From NCBI GenBank assembly GCA_902362775.1, contig CABIXV010000007.1:91952-155951 (forward strand): a stretch of DNA of 64,000 nucleotides, given 5' to 3'. Under the pieces are notes generated by a model. The model worked only from the letters and a program-made list of their open reading frames with translations, made no database searches and was not told the origin of the DNA. How positions within the stretch are numbered: position 1 is the first letter of the stretch; each line of letters opens with the position of its first letter. The position numbers and the translations under genes were made by a program. This document shows, in pieces, positions 49,098 through 58,545 of the stretch. The DNA is from Clostridiales bacterium (lineage in GTDB: Bacteria > Bacillota > Clostridia > Oscillospirales > Oscillospiraceae).

Positions 49098-50330
49098 TTA
49101 CCGGCGGATCAGGGCTATGGCCACGTCGTTGACATTAGTGCCCGTAGCCCCGGTGACGATCAGCCCATCACAGGCGGCCAGGGCGTTGTAAGCGTCGTTG
49201 TCCTGAAGGACCTGGAAGATGGACACACCCTTCTCCTCCAACTGGCCACGGGTCTCGCCAGTGACAAAGCCGCCGGCGGCGTCCGTGGGGCCGTCCGTCC
49301 CGTCAGAGCCCACGGAGAAGACGGCGGTGTCCCTCAGTCCGGCGATCCCCTCGGCCGCGGCAAGGGCAATCTCCTGGTTCCGGCCGCCCTTGCCGGCCCC
49401 AGTGAGCTTCACTACCGTTTCCCCACCGGCCAGGAAGGCCAGAGACCGCCCGCTGTCCTGGTGATACCGGGCGATAGAGGCCAGGAAGGAGCCCGCCTCC
49501 CTGGCTTGGCAGGTCAGGCTGTCGGTAAGGACTACGGGCTCATATCCCAGCTGGCGGCACACGTCGGCAGCGGCCCGGCACAGCTCCCGGACACTGCCGG
49601 TAATCTGAGTCTCCACGTTGTCCAGGGCCTTGGGCGTCTCCTGAGCCAGGACGGCGGCGGCCTGCGCGGAGAGCCTGATGCCGTATTGGGACACAATGGC
49701 CTCCGCCTGGGCGCTGGTGGAGCTGTCGGGGTAGGCGGGACCAGATGCGATCATATCCAGCGGGTCGCCGATGATGTCGGACAGCACCACCGCGAAGACC
49801 TGGGCCGGGGCACAGTGGAGGGCAAAACGGCCCCCCTTGACAGTGGAGAGATGCTTGCGGATGGTATTCATTTCTGTGATATCCGCTCCACAGGCCAGGA
49901 GCTGCCTGGTGATGTCCTGCAGCTCCTCCGTGGAGATGATGGGTTTTTCAAACAGGGCAGAGCCGCCGCCGGACAGCAGGAACAGAACACGGTCCTCCGG
50001 CTTGAGATCCTGGGTCAGCTCCAGGGCCCGGCTGGTGGCGGCAAAGGTGTCGTCGTCAGGGACCGGATGGCCCGCTTCCCAGACCTCCAGGTTTCCGATG
50101 GGACCCTCGCTGTGGCCGTGCTTGGTGATGACGATGCCCCCATCCGGTTTGCGGTCCAGACTTTCCCAGGCCGCGTGGGCCATGGACCAGGCCGCCTTAC
50201 CCACCGCTACAAGGATGAGCTTTCCCGAGCCGAACTCTTTTCCGGCCAGAGCCCGAGCCACTGCCGCGTCCGGCCGGACCTGGGCGATGGCCTCCCGGAC
50301 GATGGTGTTACAGTCATTTCTCAGCCGCAT
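49098..50330 (-). CDS. Glycerate 2-kinase (MOFRL family)
   Basis: Phosphorylates glycerate to 2-phosphoglycerate. 410 residues: N-terminal DUF4147 domain with LILVAVGKAAWSMAHAA and VLFLLSGGGSALFEKP (about 125-140), and C-terminal MOFRL domain with AGGETVVKLTGAGKGGRNQE and VGSDGTDGPTDAAGG. Length and motifs fit the GckA/TtuD-type glycerate kinases. ATG at 50330 with GGAGG 8 nt upstream. Last gene of the long minus-strand run, 23 nt after a lysozyme gene. It could use glycerate from the 2-hydroxyacid dehydrogenase encoded elsewhere in the window. Confidence 0.9.
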   Translation of the reverse strand: MRLRNDCNTIVREAIAQVRPDAAVARALAGKEFGSGKLILVAVGKAAWSMAHAAWESLDRKPDGGIVITKHGHSEGPIGNLEVWEAGHPVPDDDTFAATSRALELTQDLKPEDRVLFLLSGGGSALFEKPIISTEELQDITRQLLACGADITEMNTIRKHLSTVKGGRFALHCAPAQVFAVVLSDIIGDPLDMIASGPAYPDSSTSAQAEAIVSQYGIRLSAQAAAVLAQETPKALDNVETQITGSVRELCRAAADVCRQLGYEPVVLTDSLTCQAREAGSFLASIARYHQDSGRSLAFLAGGETVVKLTGAGKGGRNQEIALAAAEGIAGLRDTAVFSVGSDGTDGPTDAAGGFVTGETRGQLEEKGVSIFQVLQDNDAYNALAACDGLIVTGATGTNVNDVAIALIRR

Positions 50331-50353
50331 TGTCGCCGCCTCCCAAAATAAAT

Positions 50354-51283
50354 TTATTCTTCCGGTTTCTCTGGCAGGGCAGCCGGGCGCAGGTCCAGGT
50401 TCCAGTCCACTTCTCCCTGGATGCCAGCTACCGTGCCGGTGTGGGTGTACTGCCAAAAATCAAAGTGGTAATAAAAGCCTGGGATCTGGTCGTATTCCGC
50501 CAGCCAGAAGGGCCACTGGTCCAACTGGGTCAGGTCGTAGGTGAGATAGCCCTGGTCCTGGTTGAAGTAGACCATGGGCTCATACCCACCCTCCTGAATG
50601 GTCCGGCAGAAGGAGACGGCGCACTGGGTCAGAGTCTGACCGTCCAGCCCGTCGGTGCGGGCGCCGTTGCCGGGGGTGATGGGTTCCCAGTCAAAGACCA
50701 CGGGGTAGGTGATGTCGCAGCCAGCCAGGGCGTCCAGCACGAACTGGGCCTCCTCCATCCCCTCCTGGGGGGTGATGGCCTGGGAGAAGAAGTAGACGCC
50801 CACCTCCAGTCCGGCCTCCAGGGCCCCCTGGATGTTGGCCTCGTAGGAGGAATCCAGGAACAGCCCTCCCTCGGTGTAGCCGCGGTAGCCTAGACGAATG
50901 AGGGCGAAGTCCACGCCGTCCGCCGCTACGGCCTGCCAATCGATCTCCCCCTGGTAAAAGGACACATCAATACCCGCCTTGGCCAAAAGGCCATCCCGCT
51001 CATAGGACACCCGGCCCAGTGGATCGGTGGAGAAGCCTTCGGCCCCGTAGCGGTTCACAGCCAGACCATCTATCGCGGTCAATATCTGGTCCCGGTAGGA
51101 AAAGGTGACAGGAGGCGGGGGCTGCTTGCCGCCCAGGAACAGGGTGAGCAGCATGGCGCCGCCTCCCAGAGCAAGGGCGGTCAGGCCGCAGACCAGCGCC
51201 AGACGCTTTCCCCATCCGGAGGAGCGGGGCGCCGCCCTTCGTCCTGGGGGACGAGGCGCCTCTGGTATTTTGTTCTGGTCCAT
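50354..51283 (-). CDS. Membrane-anchored GH25 muramidase (lysozyme)
   Basis: 309 residues. Basic Pro-rich cytoplasmic start, one TM helix (about 27-50), then a GH25 domain (about 104-300) with GIDVSFYQGEIDW, RLGYRGY, and the catalytic pair in VVFDWEPI. GH25 enzymes cleave the N-acetylmuramic acid to N-acetylglucosamine bond of peptidoglycan. GAGGTGAG precedes the ATG. The anchor keeps it at the outer membrane face, fitting wall turnover or sporulation roles. Lies between metH and glycerate kinase in one gene run; no obvious functional link. Confidence 0.9.
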   Translation of the reverse strand: MDQNKIPEAPRPPGRRAAPRSSGWGKRLALVCGLTALALGGGAMLLTLFLGGKQPPPPVTFSYRDQILTAIDGLAVNRYGAEGFSTDPLGRVSYERDGLLAKAGIDVSFYQGEIDWQAVAADGVDFALIRLGYRGYTEGGLFLDSSYEANIQGALEAGLEVGVYFFSQAITPQEGMEEAQFVLDALAGCDITYPVVFDWEPITPGNGARTDGLDGQTLTQCAVSFCRTIQEGGYEPMVYFNQDQGYLTYDLTQLDQWPFWLAEYDQIPGFYYHFDFWQYTHTGTVAGIQGEVDWNLDLRPAALPEKPEE

Positions 51284-51381
51284 GATCTCACCTCATTGTC
51301 TGGCCCTGTGTGGGGAAGCAGGCCGCATTTTGCACTATTATAGCAGACCACGGACCAAAGCACAATGAGAAAGAGAAGGGG

Positions 51382-53781
51382 TCAGCCGATTACCCGCTTG
51401 GCCACGTCCACGCTTTCTTTGGCGTCCCTGGCGTAGAAGTCGGCGCCGATCTGCACGGCATACTCCGGGGTCAGGACGGCGCCGCCGACCACGATCTTAC
51501 AGGACAATTCCTGGCTATGGAGAAGGGCAATGGTGTCCTCCATGCTTTTCAGCGTGGTGGTCATCAGGGCCGAGAGCCCCACCAGAGGGGCCTGATGCTT
51601 TCGTACCGCCTGCGCCACGTCGCCGGGGTCTACATCCTTGCCCAGATCGATGACCGTGTAGCCGTAATTTTCCAATAGGACCTTGACGATGTTTTTCCCG
51701 ATATCATGGATGTCTCCCTTGACGGTGGCCAGCACGATGGGGCCTTTGCCTGACGTCTGGTCAGATGGGCCGGACATCTCCTGCCGGATGACCTCAAAAG
51801 CGGCTTGGGCAGCCCCGGCGGACTGGATGAGCTGGGGCAGGAAGACCTTGCCCGCCTCAAAATTAGCTCCCACCCGGTCCAGAGCGGGGATGAGGATGTG
51901 GTCCACGATATCCATGGAGGAGGTGGTCTCCAACAGGCGGCGGGTGGCCTCACCCGCCTCACCCTTTAGTCCGGCCTCCACGATCTGGGCCAGAGAGCGG
52001 CCCTCCGTTGGTACAGGAGTCTGGCCTCCAGCCCCGCCGGAGGTAATGGAGGTCTTGATCTCGGCGTTTCCGTAGGCGGCAATAAACGCACGGGCCTCCC
52101 GATCCACATTCATCAGCAGGTGGTAGCCCCGGACAGCGGCCATCATAGCGTCCGTGTTGGGGTTGAGGATGGGCAGGTCCAGGCCGCAGGTCATGGCCAT
52201 GGTGAGAAACGTCTGGTTGACCAGGGGTCGGGCGGGCAGACCGAAGGAGATGTTGGATACGCCCAGCACCGTCTTCAGCCCAAGCTCGTCCTTGACACGG
52301 CGGAGGGCGTCCAGCGTCTGGGAGGCACCCTCCTGTTCCGCCGAGGCGGTGAGGGTCAGGCAGTCGATATATACGTCCTCCCGGCGGATGCCGTAGGACA
52401 GGGCCGCCTCCAGGATGCGGCGGGCGATGTCCACCCGCTGCTGGGCGGTCTTGGGGATGCCGTCCTTGTCAAGCGTCAGTCCCACCACGGCGGCCCCGTA
52501 CTTCTTGACCAGGGGGAGAATGGCCTCCATGGTTTCCCGGTCCCCATTCACCGAATTAACGATGGCCTTGCCGCAGTAGACCCGGAGGGCCCGCTCCAGC
52601 ACCTTGGGGTCAGTGGAGTCCAGTTGAAGGGGGGCGTCGCATACCCCCTGGATGGCCTTCACCGCCCGGACCATCATCTCCTCCTCGTCCACCTCAGGCA
52701 GACCTACGTTTACATCTAAAATATCAGCCCCCGCCTCCACCTGGGTCAGAGCCTGGTTCAGGATATAGTCCACATCCCCCCGGCGCAGGGCTTCCTTCAT
52801 CAGCTTCTTTCCCGTGGGGTTGATACGCTCGCCGATGACACGGACCCGGTCGATGGGTACGGCTAGTGTGGGGCCGCACACGGCGGCGGGCACCTGGCGG
52901 GAGGGCTCCCGGATGGCCTGCCCCATCAGGGCCCGCTTCAGCAGGGCGATGTACTCCGGGGTGGTACCGCAGCAGCCCCCGAACAGCTTGACCCCCATGG
53001 GGGCCAGGTCGGCCATAGCGGCGGCGAACTCCTCCGCGGTGATATCATAGCCGGCTCCGCCAGGGTCGGGGAGGCCGGCGTTGGGCTTGATGGCGATGGG
53101 CAGAGTGGACCACCGGGTCAGCTCCTCCACCAGAGGGGGCATCTCGCGAGGACCGAGAGAGCAGTTGACTCCGATAGCGTCTGCCCCCATCCCCTCCAAT
53201 ACCAGGGCAGCACAGGCGGGGGAGTGGCCCAGAAAGGTCCTGCCCCGGTCCTCGTAGGTCATGGTGACCATCACCGGCAGGGAGCAGCACTCCTTGACAG
53301 CCAGCAGGGCGGCCCGGCACTCCTGGAGGTCGGTCATGGTTTCGATCAGGACCAGGTCCGCCCCAGCCTGAACCCCGGCGAGGACCACCTCCTTGAAGAT
53401 GTTTACCGCCTCCTCAAACCGCAGGGAGCCCGTGGGCTCCAGAAGCTGGCCGATGGGGCCGATATCTAGGGCCACCAGGGCATTCCCCGCGGCGCCCTCC
53501 TGGGCGGCGTCAATGGAAGGGGGGACCACCTCGGCCACAGTTTTTCCGGTGCGCCGCAGCTTTTCCCGGTTGGCGCCAAAGGTATTGGCGCACAGGATCT
53601 GACTGCCGGCCTGGGCGTACTGGCGGTGAATATCCACCACCCAGTCCCGATGCTCAAGAGCGGCCAGCTCCGGATGCTCCCCAAGGCCCAGCCCCCTGGC
53701 CTGGAGCATGGTGCCCATGCCGCCATCCAGGATCACAGGGCCGGGGCCCTTCAACAGCTCATAAAAGTCCACAGTGTCCAC
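51382..53781 (-). CDS. metH: Cobalamin-dependent methionine synthase, lacking the reactivation domain
   Basis: Transfers methyl from methyltetrahydrofolate via cobalamin to homocysteine. 799 residues: homocysteine methyltransferase domain (1-290) with zinc Cys in GVNCSLGP and FGGCCGTTPEY, pterin-binding barrel (about 313-565, IGERINPTGKKL), cobalamin cap and B12-binding domains with DIHDIGKNIVKVL (cobalt-ligand His). The SAM-dependent reactivation domain of E. coli MetH is absent and is encoded by the overlapping upstream gene. GTG start; a second GTG three codons later is possible. Confidence 0.95.
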   Translation of the reverse strand: MDTVDFYELLKGPGPVILDGGMGTMLQARGLGLGEHPELAALEHRDWVVDIHRQYAQAGSQILCANTFGANREKLRRTGKTVAEVVPPSIDAAQEGAAGNALVALDIGPIGQLLEPTGSLRFEEAVNIFKEVVLAGVQAGADLVLIETMTDLQECRAALLAVKECCSLPVMVTMTYEDRGRTFLGHSPACAALVLEGMGADAIGVNCSLGPREMPPLVEELTRWSTLPIAIKPNAGLPDPGGAGYDITAEEFAAAMADLAPMGVKLFGGCCGTTPEYIALLKRALMGQAIREPSRQVPAAVCGPTLAVPIDRVRVIGERINPTGKKLMKEALRRGDVDYILNQALTQVEAGADILDVNVGLPEVDEEEMMVRAVKAIQGVCDAPLQLDSTDPKVLERALRVYCGKAIVNSVNGDRETMEAILPLVKKYGAAVVGLTLDKDGIPKTAQQRVDIARRILEAALSYGIRREDVYIDCLTLTASAEQEGASQTLDALRRVKDELGLKTVLGVSNISFGLPARPLVNQTFLTMAMTCGLDLPILNPNTDAMMAAVRGYHLLMNVDREARAFIAAYGNAEIKTSITSGGAGGQTPVPTEGRSLAQIVEAGLKGEAGEATRRLLETTSSMDIVDHILIPALDRVGANFEAGKVFLPQLIQSAGAAQAAFEVIRQEMSGPSDQTSGKGPIVLATVKGDIHDIGKNIVKVLLENYGYTVIDLGKDVDPGDVAQAVRKHQAPLVGLSALMTTTLKSMEDTIALLHSQELSCKIVVGGAVLTPEYAVQIGADFYARDAKESVDVAKRVIG

Positions 53782-54436
53782 CTGCCTTTCGGTATTGGCA
53801 GCCGCCCTGGGCGGGACAGCCCAGGCAGCTTCGTTTGTTTCTAGCGATCTCTCGGTCGGATACCCCCAGGATGGCAGTCACCGATTTCCGGGGGATGAGG
53901 ATGTGGCTGGCGCTGGCCGTCAGCCCCACCCTGCGGGGAGCGTCCAGCAGGGAGAGAAGCTCCCCTTGGACGGTCAGGGGCAGATCCCCATAGCCAGGGC
54001 TGTACCGGAAGGGGAAGGAGCAGCCGGGAAACATGGCCTGGAGCTCCAACTCGATCTGGTCGCACCCCTGTTCCACCGCCGTGTCCGCGGCGCAGTCCAG
54101 GGCCAGCCCCTGGAGCATATCTCCGCTCTGGGTCTTCCGGATAAGCACGTCCACCGCTGCCCCCAGAGTCATACAGAACACTACCGCCCTTACACAGCCC
54201 TCCAGATGGGCTTTCAGGTCCCGGCCGGGGAGGAGCAGGCCGCAGGACAGACGCACGCCGTTCTCCTCCTGAAGTATATCGTAACAGCGCCAGGCCCAGC
54301 GGAGCCGGGCCGTCTGGCATATGTGCCGGCCACAGAGCTGGGCCTGGTTTCGCAGGTCCGCTCCGGCCTGGTCCGGGGGACAGCCCATGTAACGTAAGAT
54401 CTCGTCTGTATCTAGCTGCTTCAATTCAATGGACAT
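53759..54436 (-). CDS. Methionine synthase reactivation (SAM/B12 activation-domain) subunit
   Basis: 225 residues resembling the MetH activation domain: RYMGCPPDQAGADL at the start, and FRYSPGYGDLPLTVQ followed by VGLTASASHILIPRKSVTAILGV, the SAM-binding signature. A Cys-rich C-terminal tail (CLGCPAQGGCQYRK, then HCGLL) may bind metal. It should reduce and remethylate inactive cob(II)alamin on MetH with SAM. ATG at 54436 with GGAGG 10 nt upstream; its end overlaps metH by 23 nt. The split is common in clostridia. Confidence 0.87.
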   Translation of the reverse strand: MSIELKQLDTDEILRYMGCPPDQAGADLRNQAQLCGRHICQTARLRWAWRCYDILQEENGVRLSCGLLLPGRDLKAHLEGCVRAVVFCMTLGAAVDVLIRKTQSGDMLQGLALDCAADTAVEQGCDQIELELQAMFPGCSFPFRYSPGYGDLPLTVQGELLSLLDAPRRVGLTASASHILIPRKSVTAILGVSDREIARNKRSCLGCPAQGGCQYRKAGGHCGLL

Positions 54437-54498
54437 GGGCCGGGGGCCTCCTCTCTGTATGGGGCCTGGCATATCGGGTGGTATGCATCTTGTCCCCT

Positions 54499-55563
54499 TT
54501 ACAATACGATCAGGTCCTTGGGGGAGCGGGTGATGTCCTCACATCCGCCGTCCTTCAGGACCAGCACGTCCTCAATGCGGACGCCGAATCTACCGGGAAT
54601 GTACACGCCGGGCTCGGCAGAGATGACCGCCCCCACTGGGAGAACGCGGTCCTCGCTTGGGCTGGCGTTAGGGGACTCATGGATATCCACTCCAAGGGAG
54701 TGGCCGAAGCTGTGGGTAAAATAATCCCCATAGCCAGCATCCCTCAGTACCCGCCGGGCCGCGCCGTCCACCTCCCGACCAGATACCCCAGCCCGGGCGG
54801 CCTGGATGCCCGCCCGCTGGGCGGCCAAAACGGCGGCATACACCTTCTCCATCTCCGGGCTGGGCTGTCCCAGGGCCACCGTGCGGGTCATGTCAGAGCA
54901 GTAGCCCTCCACCTTGCAGCCGAAGTCCATGGTAATGAACATCCCCACATCCACCACCTGATCTCCGGGCACGGCGTGGGGGCGGGAGCCGTTGGGCCCG
55001 GCGGCCACGATGGGGTCAAAGGACACCTGCTCCCCGCCCCGACGCAGCAGTTCGTATACCAGTCGGGCGGCGATCTCTCGCTCGGTCAGTCCGGGCCGGA
55101 TAAAATTCAGAATGGCCTTGAACGCCTCGTCGGTGATTTCCTGGGCCCGGCGCATATGGGCCAGCTCCCCCTCGTCCTTGCTGGCTCGCAGATCATCCAG
55201 AAGTCCCTGGGCGGGGGTGAGGATGCAGGGCAGCTCCTGGCTGTATCGGCGGTGGGCGTCTACGGTCATTTCACCGCTCTCAAAGCCTACGTTGCGCAGC
55301 CCATGGACCTGGATAAATTCCTTGGCCTGAGACAGGTGGCCGCTGCCGGCGGTGACTAGAGATACCTCCGCTCCCACGATCTGCTCCCGGGCGGCCTCGA
55401 TATACCGGCCGTCAGTGGTATAGCGTGCCCCCTCCCGGGTGATCAGGAGCAGACCCTCCCCATGAAAGCCCAGAGCGTACCGCTCCCCGGAGGAGCTGGT
55501 GATCAGCATGGCGTCCAGGCCGTATTCAGGGAGTTTTTTTGCGATATTAGCAATATGGTTCAT
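54499..55563 (-). CDS. Xaa-Pro aminopeptidase / M24 metallopeptidase
   Basis: 354 residues with a creatinase-like N-terminal domain (1-125) and the pita-bread catalytic domain. All five metal ligands are visible: Asp in TMDFGCKV, Asp in CSDMTRTV, His in HSFGHSLGVD, Glu in SAEPGVYIPG and Glu in RIEDVLVL. Releases N-terminal residues ahead of proline. ATG at 55563 with GAGGAG 7 nt upstream. No signal peptide, so cytoplasmic. Sits mid-operon. Confidence 0.92.
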   Translation of the reverse strand: MNHIANIAKKLPEYGLDAMLITSSSGERYALGFHGEGLLLITREGARYTTDGRYIEAAREQIVGAEVSLVTAGSGHLSQAKEFIQVHGLRNVGFESGEMTVDAHRRYSQELPCILTPAQGLLDDLRASKDEGELAHMRRAQEITDEAFKAILNFIRPGLTEREIAARLVYELLRRGGEQVSFDPIVAAGPNGSRPHAVPGDQVVDVGMFITMDFGCKVEGYCSDMTRTVALGQPSPEMEKVYAAVLAAQRAGIQAARAGVSGREVDGAARRVLRDAGYGDYFTHSFGHSLGVDIHESPNASPSEDRVLPVGAVISAEPGVYIPGRFGVRIEDVLVLKDGGCEDITRSPKDLIVL

Positions 55564-55574
55564 ATAGTTTCTCC

Positions 55575-56000
55575 TCAAAACCAGATGTTGGGCGCTTCCC
55601 GGAATTTTGGAGCTGGGCCATCGGCATAGGGGTCATACCGGTGAAGATTGCATCCAAACTCCTGAAGGCGGCAGATTCTATCGTCCCCATCCCAGTCTAT
55701 CAGAGAGAGGCCATCAAATATTTCTGCCGTTCCGTCGTGCATTTTATTTTCGAAGTACCACTCTACCACCGTCCGGTCCTCTCTGTGAAAAAAGCCCCGG
55801 ATGTCCCAGGCCAGTACCTTTCCGCGGGTATTCCACTCCTCAAACCAGTGCTTGATCTGCTGGGCGCCGCGATATTCCGGCCCCCAGCTCTCGATATACA
55901 GGGCATCTGGAGCAAAAAGCTGCAGAATACCGGTGTCCCGGCCCTCCAGCCACATAGAAAACCAGCGGCGGACAGCCTGCTCCCGTCCTGCCATATCCAT
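55575..56000 (-). CDS. NTF2-like / SnoaL-like domain protein
   Basis: 141 residues with the cone-shaped NTF2 fold pattern: REQAVRRWFSMWLEGRDTGIL, then LYIESWGPEYRGAQQIKHWF and TVVEWYFENKMHDGTAEIFDG. Such small proteins bind or act on diverse ligands; function not predictable. ATG at 56000 with AAAGGAG 7 nt upstream. Eleven nucleotides before the Xaa-Pro peptidase gene. Confidence 0.8.
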   Translation of the reverse strand: MDMAGREQAVRRWFSMWLEGRDTGILQLFAPDALYIESWGPEYRGAQQIKHWFEEWNTRGKVLAWDIRGFFHREDRTVVEWYFENKMHDGTAEIFDGLSLIDWDGDDRICRLQEFGCNLHRYDPYADGPAPKFREAPNIWF

Positions 56001-56037
56001 ACCGTTTCTCCTTTCGGCGCAGCTCCATAAGAGCCTA

Positions 56038-56901
56038 TCATGGGTTTGCGGCATACTGCTCGTAGATTCGTTTCATAGTCAGAGCATCCTCTGCCTGAGT
56101 CCCCGCGCTCTCGCAGATAAAGGTGGGGCTCCAGCCCCGGCGGGCCACCTCGGCAGCCAGCGGCGCCCAGTCGGGGCCGTATCCGTCGTTGTCGGAAAAG
56201 GTTCGGTGGCACTTCTCGCCTCCGCCGGGAGTGAACTGGATGTGGGAGAAGTGGCTGTGGAACCGGGCAGCCCGTTCTGTCCCCAGTACCTCCTCTACCC
56301 GGTCCAGCATCCGGGAAAATGCCTCCTGCCCGTCGTCTGCCCCCAGGGAGCGGGCGTACAGATGCCCCCAGTCGATGCAGGGGATCAGCCGCTCATCCAG
56401 GGTACACAGCTCCAGCACCTCGTCCAGATCCCCCAACTGGTTGATCTTGCCCATGGTTTCTGGGCATAGGGCGATGTGGCCAAAACCCCGGTCATCACAG
56501 GCGGCGATGACATCCCGCAGGGAGCGGCGCGCGATGTCCAGCGCTTCTCCCCGGCTGCGCTTCATCAGCGCCCCGGAGTGGATGACCACCCGGCCGGCCC
56601 CCATTTGGCTGGCCACCAGACAGGCGGCAGAGATATAGCCGATGGTCTTTTCTAGGGCCGACCGGTCGGGATTGGCCAGGTTGATGAAGTAGGGCGCATG
56701 GAGGGACAGGGAGATGCCAGCCTGACGGGCCCGCTCCCCCACCCTGCGGGCGGTTTCCTCTCCCACATGGACCCCTTTGCCGCACTGGTATTCATAGCAG
56801 TCCAGCCCCAGGCCGGCGATCCATTCCGGGGCCTCCACCGAGGAGCGGTGTGCCTTGGAAAAGCTGTCGGAATTGCCCGCCGGGCCAAATTTGGCGCTCA
56901 T
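56038..56901 (-). CDS. Endonuclease IV-type AP endonuclease / TIM-barrel protein
   Basis: 287 residues of the AP endonuclease 2 family. Zinc-ligand positions of Nfo are present: His in SLHAPYF, His in VVIHSGAL, Glu in LCPETMG, Asp and His in CIDWGHLYA, His in RFHSHFSHIQF, and Glu in FICESAG. It therefore probably repairs abasic sites, though some relatives are sugar isomerases. ATG has GGAGG 8 nt upstream and overlaps the yqeG stop as ATGA, so they are coupled. Confidence 0.85.
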   Translation of the reverse strand: MSAKFGPAGNSDSFSKAHRSSVEAPEWIAGLGLDCYEYQCGKGVHVGEETARRVGERARQAGISLSLHAPYFINLANPDRSALEKTIGYISAACLVASQMGAGRVVIHSGALMKRSRGEALDIARRSLRDVIAACDDRGFGHIALCPETMGKINQLGDLDEVLELCTLDERLIPCIDWGHLYARSLGADDGQEAFSRMLDRVEEVLGTERAARFHSHFSHIQFTPGGGEKCHRTFSDNDGYGPDWAPLAAEVARRGWSPTFICESAGTQAEDALTMKRIYEQYAANP

Positions 56902-57404
56902 AGGAAGGGCCTCCTTCTGCCCAGCATCCGGAAAGGGGTTTCAGCGGCGTAGCGGAGGTATCGGCCCGGATTGCCCGCCAGCCGAATAGGCTCCACCAGC
57001 AGGGGGATGACCCCGGCGTTGTTGGCCCCAAGGGTATCGGTAAAGATTTGGTCCCCCACCATCACCGTTTCCTCCGGCCGGCAGCCCATCCGCTCCATAG
57101 CCCGGAGATAGCCCCCTTTTTTCGGTTTGCCTGAGTGCCCCTGATAGGGGATGCCCAGCTGTTCGGCAAACTTCTGCGCCCGGCCGGGCTTCCGGCTGTT
57201 GGACAGCAGGAACAGTTGGATCCCCTGCTCCGCCAGCTCTGCGGCCCAGGCGGCCACCTCGGGGGAAGGCTCTGTCACATGGTAGGGGACAAGGGTGTTG
57301 TCCAGGTCTGCCAGTACCAGCCGGACCCCTTTGGCGGCCAGCTCGCTGGGGCTGATGTGGGTGACCGAGGGATATACCCCCCGGGGAATGGGTGAAAAGG
57401 GCAC
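56898..57404 (-). CDS. YqeG family HAD IIIA-type phosphatase
   Basis: 168 residues. HAD motifs: nucleophile LADLDNTLVPY (motif I), FLLSNS (motif II), SGKPKKGGYLRAM with the Lys of motif III, and VMVGDQIFTDTLGANNAG (motif IV). Size and sequence match YqeG, a phosphatase of unknown substrate found in most Firmicutes. The GTG at 57404 is fixed by AAGGAGG 8 nt upstream. First gene of the long minus-strand run. Confidence 0.9.
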   Translation of the reverse strand: MPFSPIPRGVYPSVTHISPSELAAKGVRLVLADLDNTLVPYHVTEPSPEVAAWAAELAEQGIQLFLLSNSRKPGRAQKFAEQLGIPYQGHSGKPKKGGYLRAMERMGCRPEETVMVGDQIFTDTLGANNAGVIPLLVEPIRLAGNPGRYLRYAAETPFRMLGRRRPFL

Positions 57405-57500
57405 GGGTAGGTCCTCCTTATGTCTCGTTCTATGCTTTGGCCCGCTGGCATAGAGTGGAGGGAGCGGGCCTCCATTTGGTCTGACCACAATCATCGGTTA

Positions 57501-57529
57501 AGTATATCACGATACAATATTCTGGGCAA
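57501..57529 (-). promoter_or_regulatory. Promoter of the yqeG-metH-glycerate kinase gene run
   Basis: TTGCCC (57524-57529), 17-nt spacer, TATACT (57501-57506). Confidence 0.75.
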
Positions 57530-57541
57530 GGGGGAGCCGTC

Positions 57542-58339
57542 ATGACGAGGGACACCATTATCATTACCACGCCGCCTCAGACTCTGCGGTCAGTACAGGG
57601 GTGGGATGTGACCCCAGGTCACCTGGCCTATCGGGTGGGGAGGGGGCCGCATTTGTTCCGGGCGGGCGGCGGCACAGTCCAGCCCAGGGGCGGGATCATG
57701 GTGGTGGACGATCAGGGCTTCGACGGTCTGGGCGACCCCGGCCCGCTGTGCCAGGAGGTGGTCCGGGAGTGTTCCGCCCGTGGCTTCACGGGGGCGGTAC
57801 TGGACTTTGATGCCAAGCTGCCCCCGCTGGAGCGGATGGCCGCCACACTGGAGGAGGGATTTGCCCGCCGGGGCTGGACCCTCTATGTGCCGGAAAGTTA
57901 CGGAGCCAGGCTTCAACGGGCCAGAGTCATGATATCCTCCGCCCTATCTGGAGGCTCTCTGGCCCTTCGGCTGGAGGAGGCGTCCGGCTGCTTTGGGGCG
58001 GACCGGGTGGCTCTGGCGCTCCAGAGGGTGGCGGAGGACTTTGCCCTGCCTTCATCCACAGGCAACGGGCAGCCCCTGACCAGGGAAGAACTGGCCCAGA
58101 AAAGGCGGCAGATGAACCCCTCGGTGTTCTTTTCCGGAGAGCTTTGCGCTCGGTATTTTACCTATATGAACCGGGAGGGTGGAGCCCACTTTGTCCTCTT
58201 TGATGATGGCGACACCCTGCGTCGAAAAATGGAGGTAGCCCGCAGAGCGGGGATACACACCTTCCTGGCCGCCTGGCCGGAGGTGGCGGACTGTGTGGAG
58301 CAGCTGGGGCTCCAACGGGCGCAATCCAGAGCCAGATAG
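57542..58339 (+). CDS. Conserved hypothetical protein, possible TIM-barrel hydrolase fold
   Basis: 265 residues, no signal peptide. Not recognised with certainty. The pattern GGIMVVDDQGFDGLGD, then GFTGAVLDFDAKLPPLERM and WTLYVPESYG, alternating strands and helices, suggests a (beta/alpha) barrel such as a degenerate GH18-like domain, but the DxxDxDxE signature is incomplete. AAGGGGGAG precedes the ATG. Divergent from yqeG. No good -35/-10 pair was found for it. Confidence 0.65.
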   Translation: MTRDTIIITTPPQTLRSVQGWDVTPGHLAYRVGRGPHLFRAGGGTVQPRGGIMVVDDQGFDGLGDPGPLCQEVVRECSARGFTGAVLDFDAKLPPLERMAATLEEGFARRGWTLYVPESYGARLQRARVMISSALSGGSLALRLEEASGCFGADRVALALQRVAEDFALPSSTGNGQPLTREELAQKRRQMNPSVFFSGELCARYFTYMNREGGAHFVLFDDGDTLRRKMEVARRAGIHTFLAAWPEVADCVEQLGLQRAQSRAR

Positions 58340-58435
58340 GTCCAGCCTTCCCAGGGGTATATGACAGAAAACAGACGTTTCAAGAGAGAAAAATTTGTAT
58401 GCGGCCACAAGCGATTAGGCCGTTGAAAAGATTTC

Positions 58436-58481
58436 GATAAAAAGAGCCGATAACCGCAATGAGATCTGCGTGTTATCGGCT
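58436..58481 (-). terminator. Terminator of the iscS-iscU operon
   Basis: AGCCGATAAC/GTTATCGGCT 10-bp stem, loop of 17 nt, then CTTTTTATC on the minus strand. The remaining 58340-58435 and 58482-58545 show nothing further. Confidence 0.75.
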
Positions 58482-58545
58482 GTGTGGTTTTCCAGCCTAG
58501 GTCCTTATCAGACTAAAAGGCTCTAAAGGAGACCGACAAAGGGAT

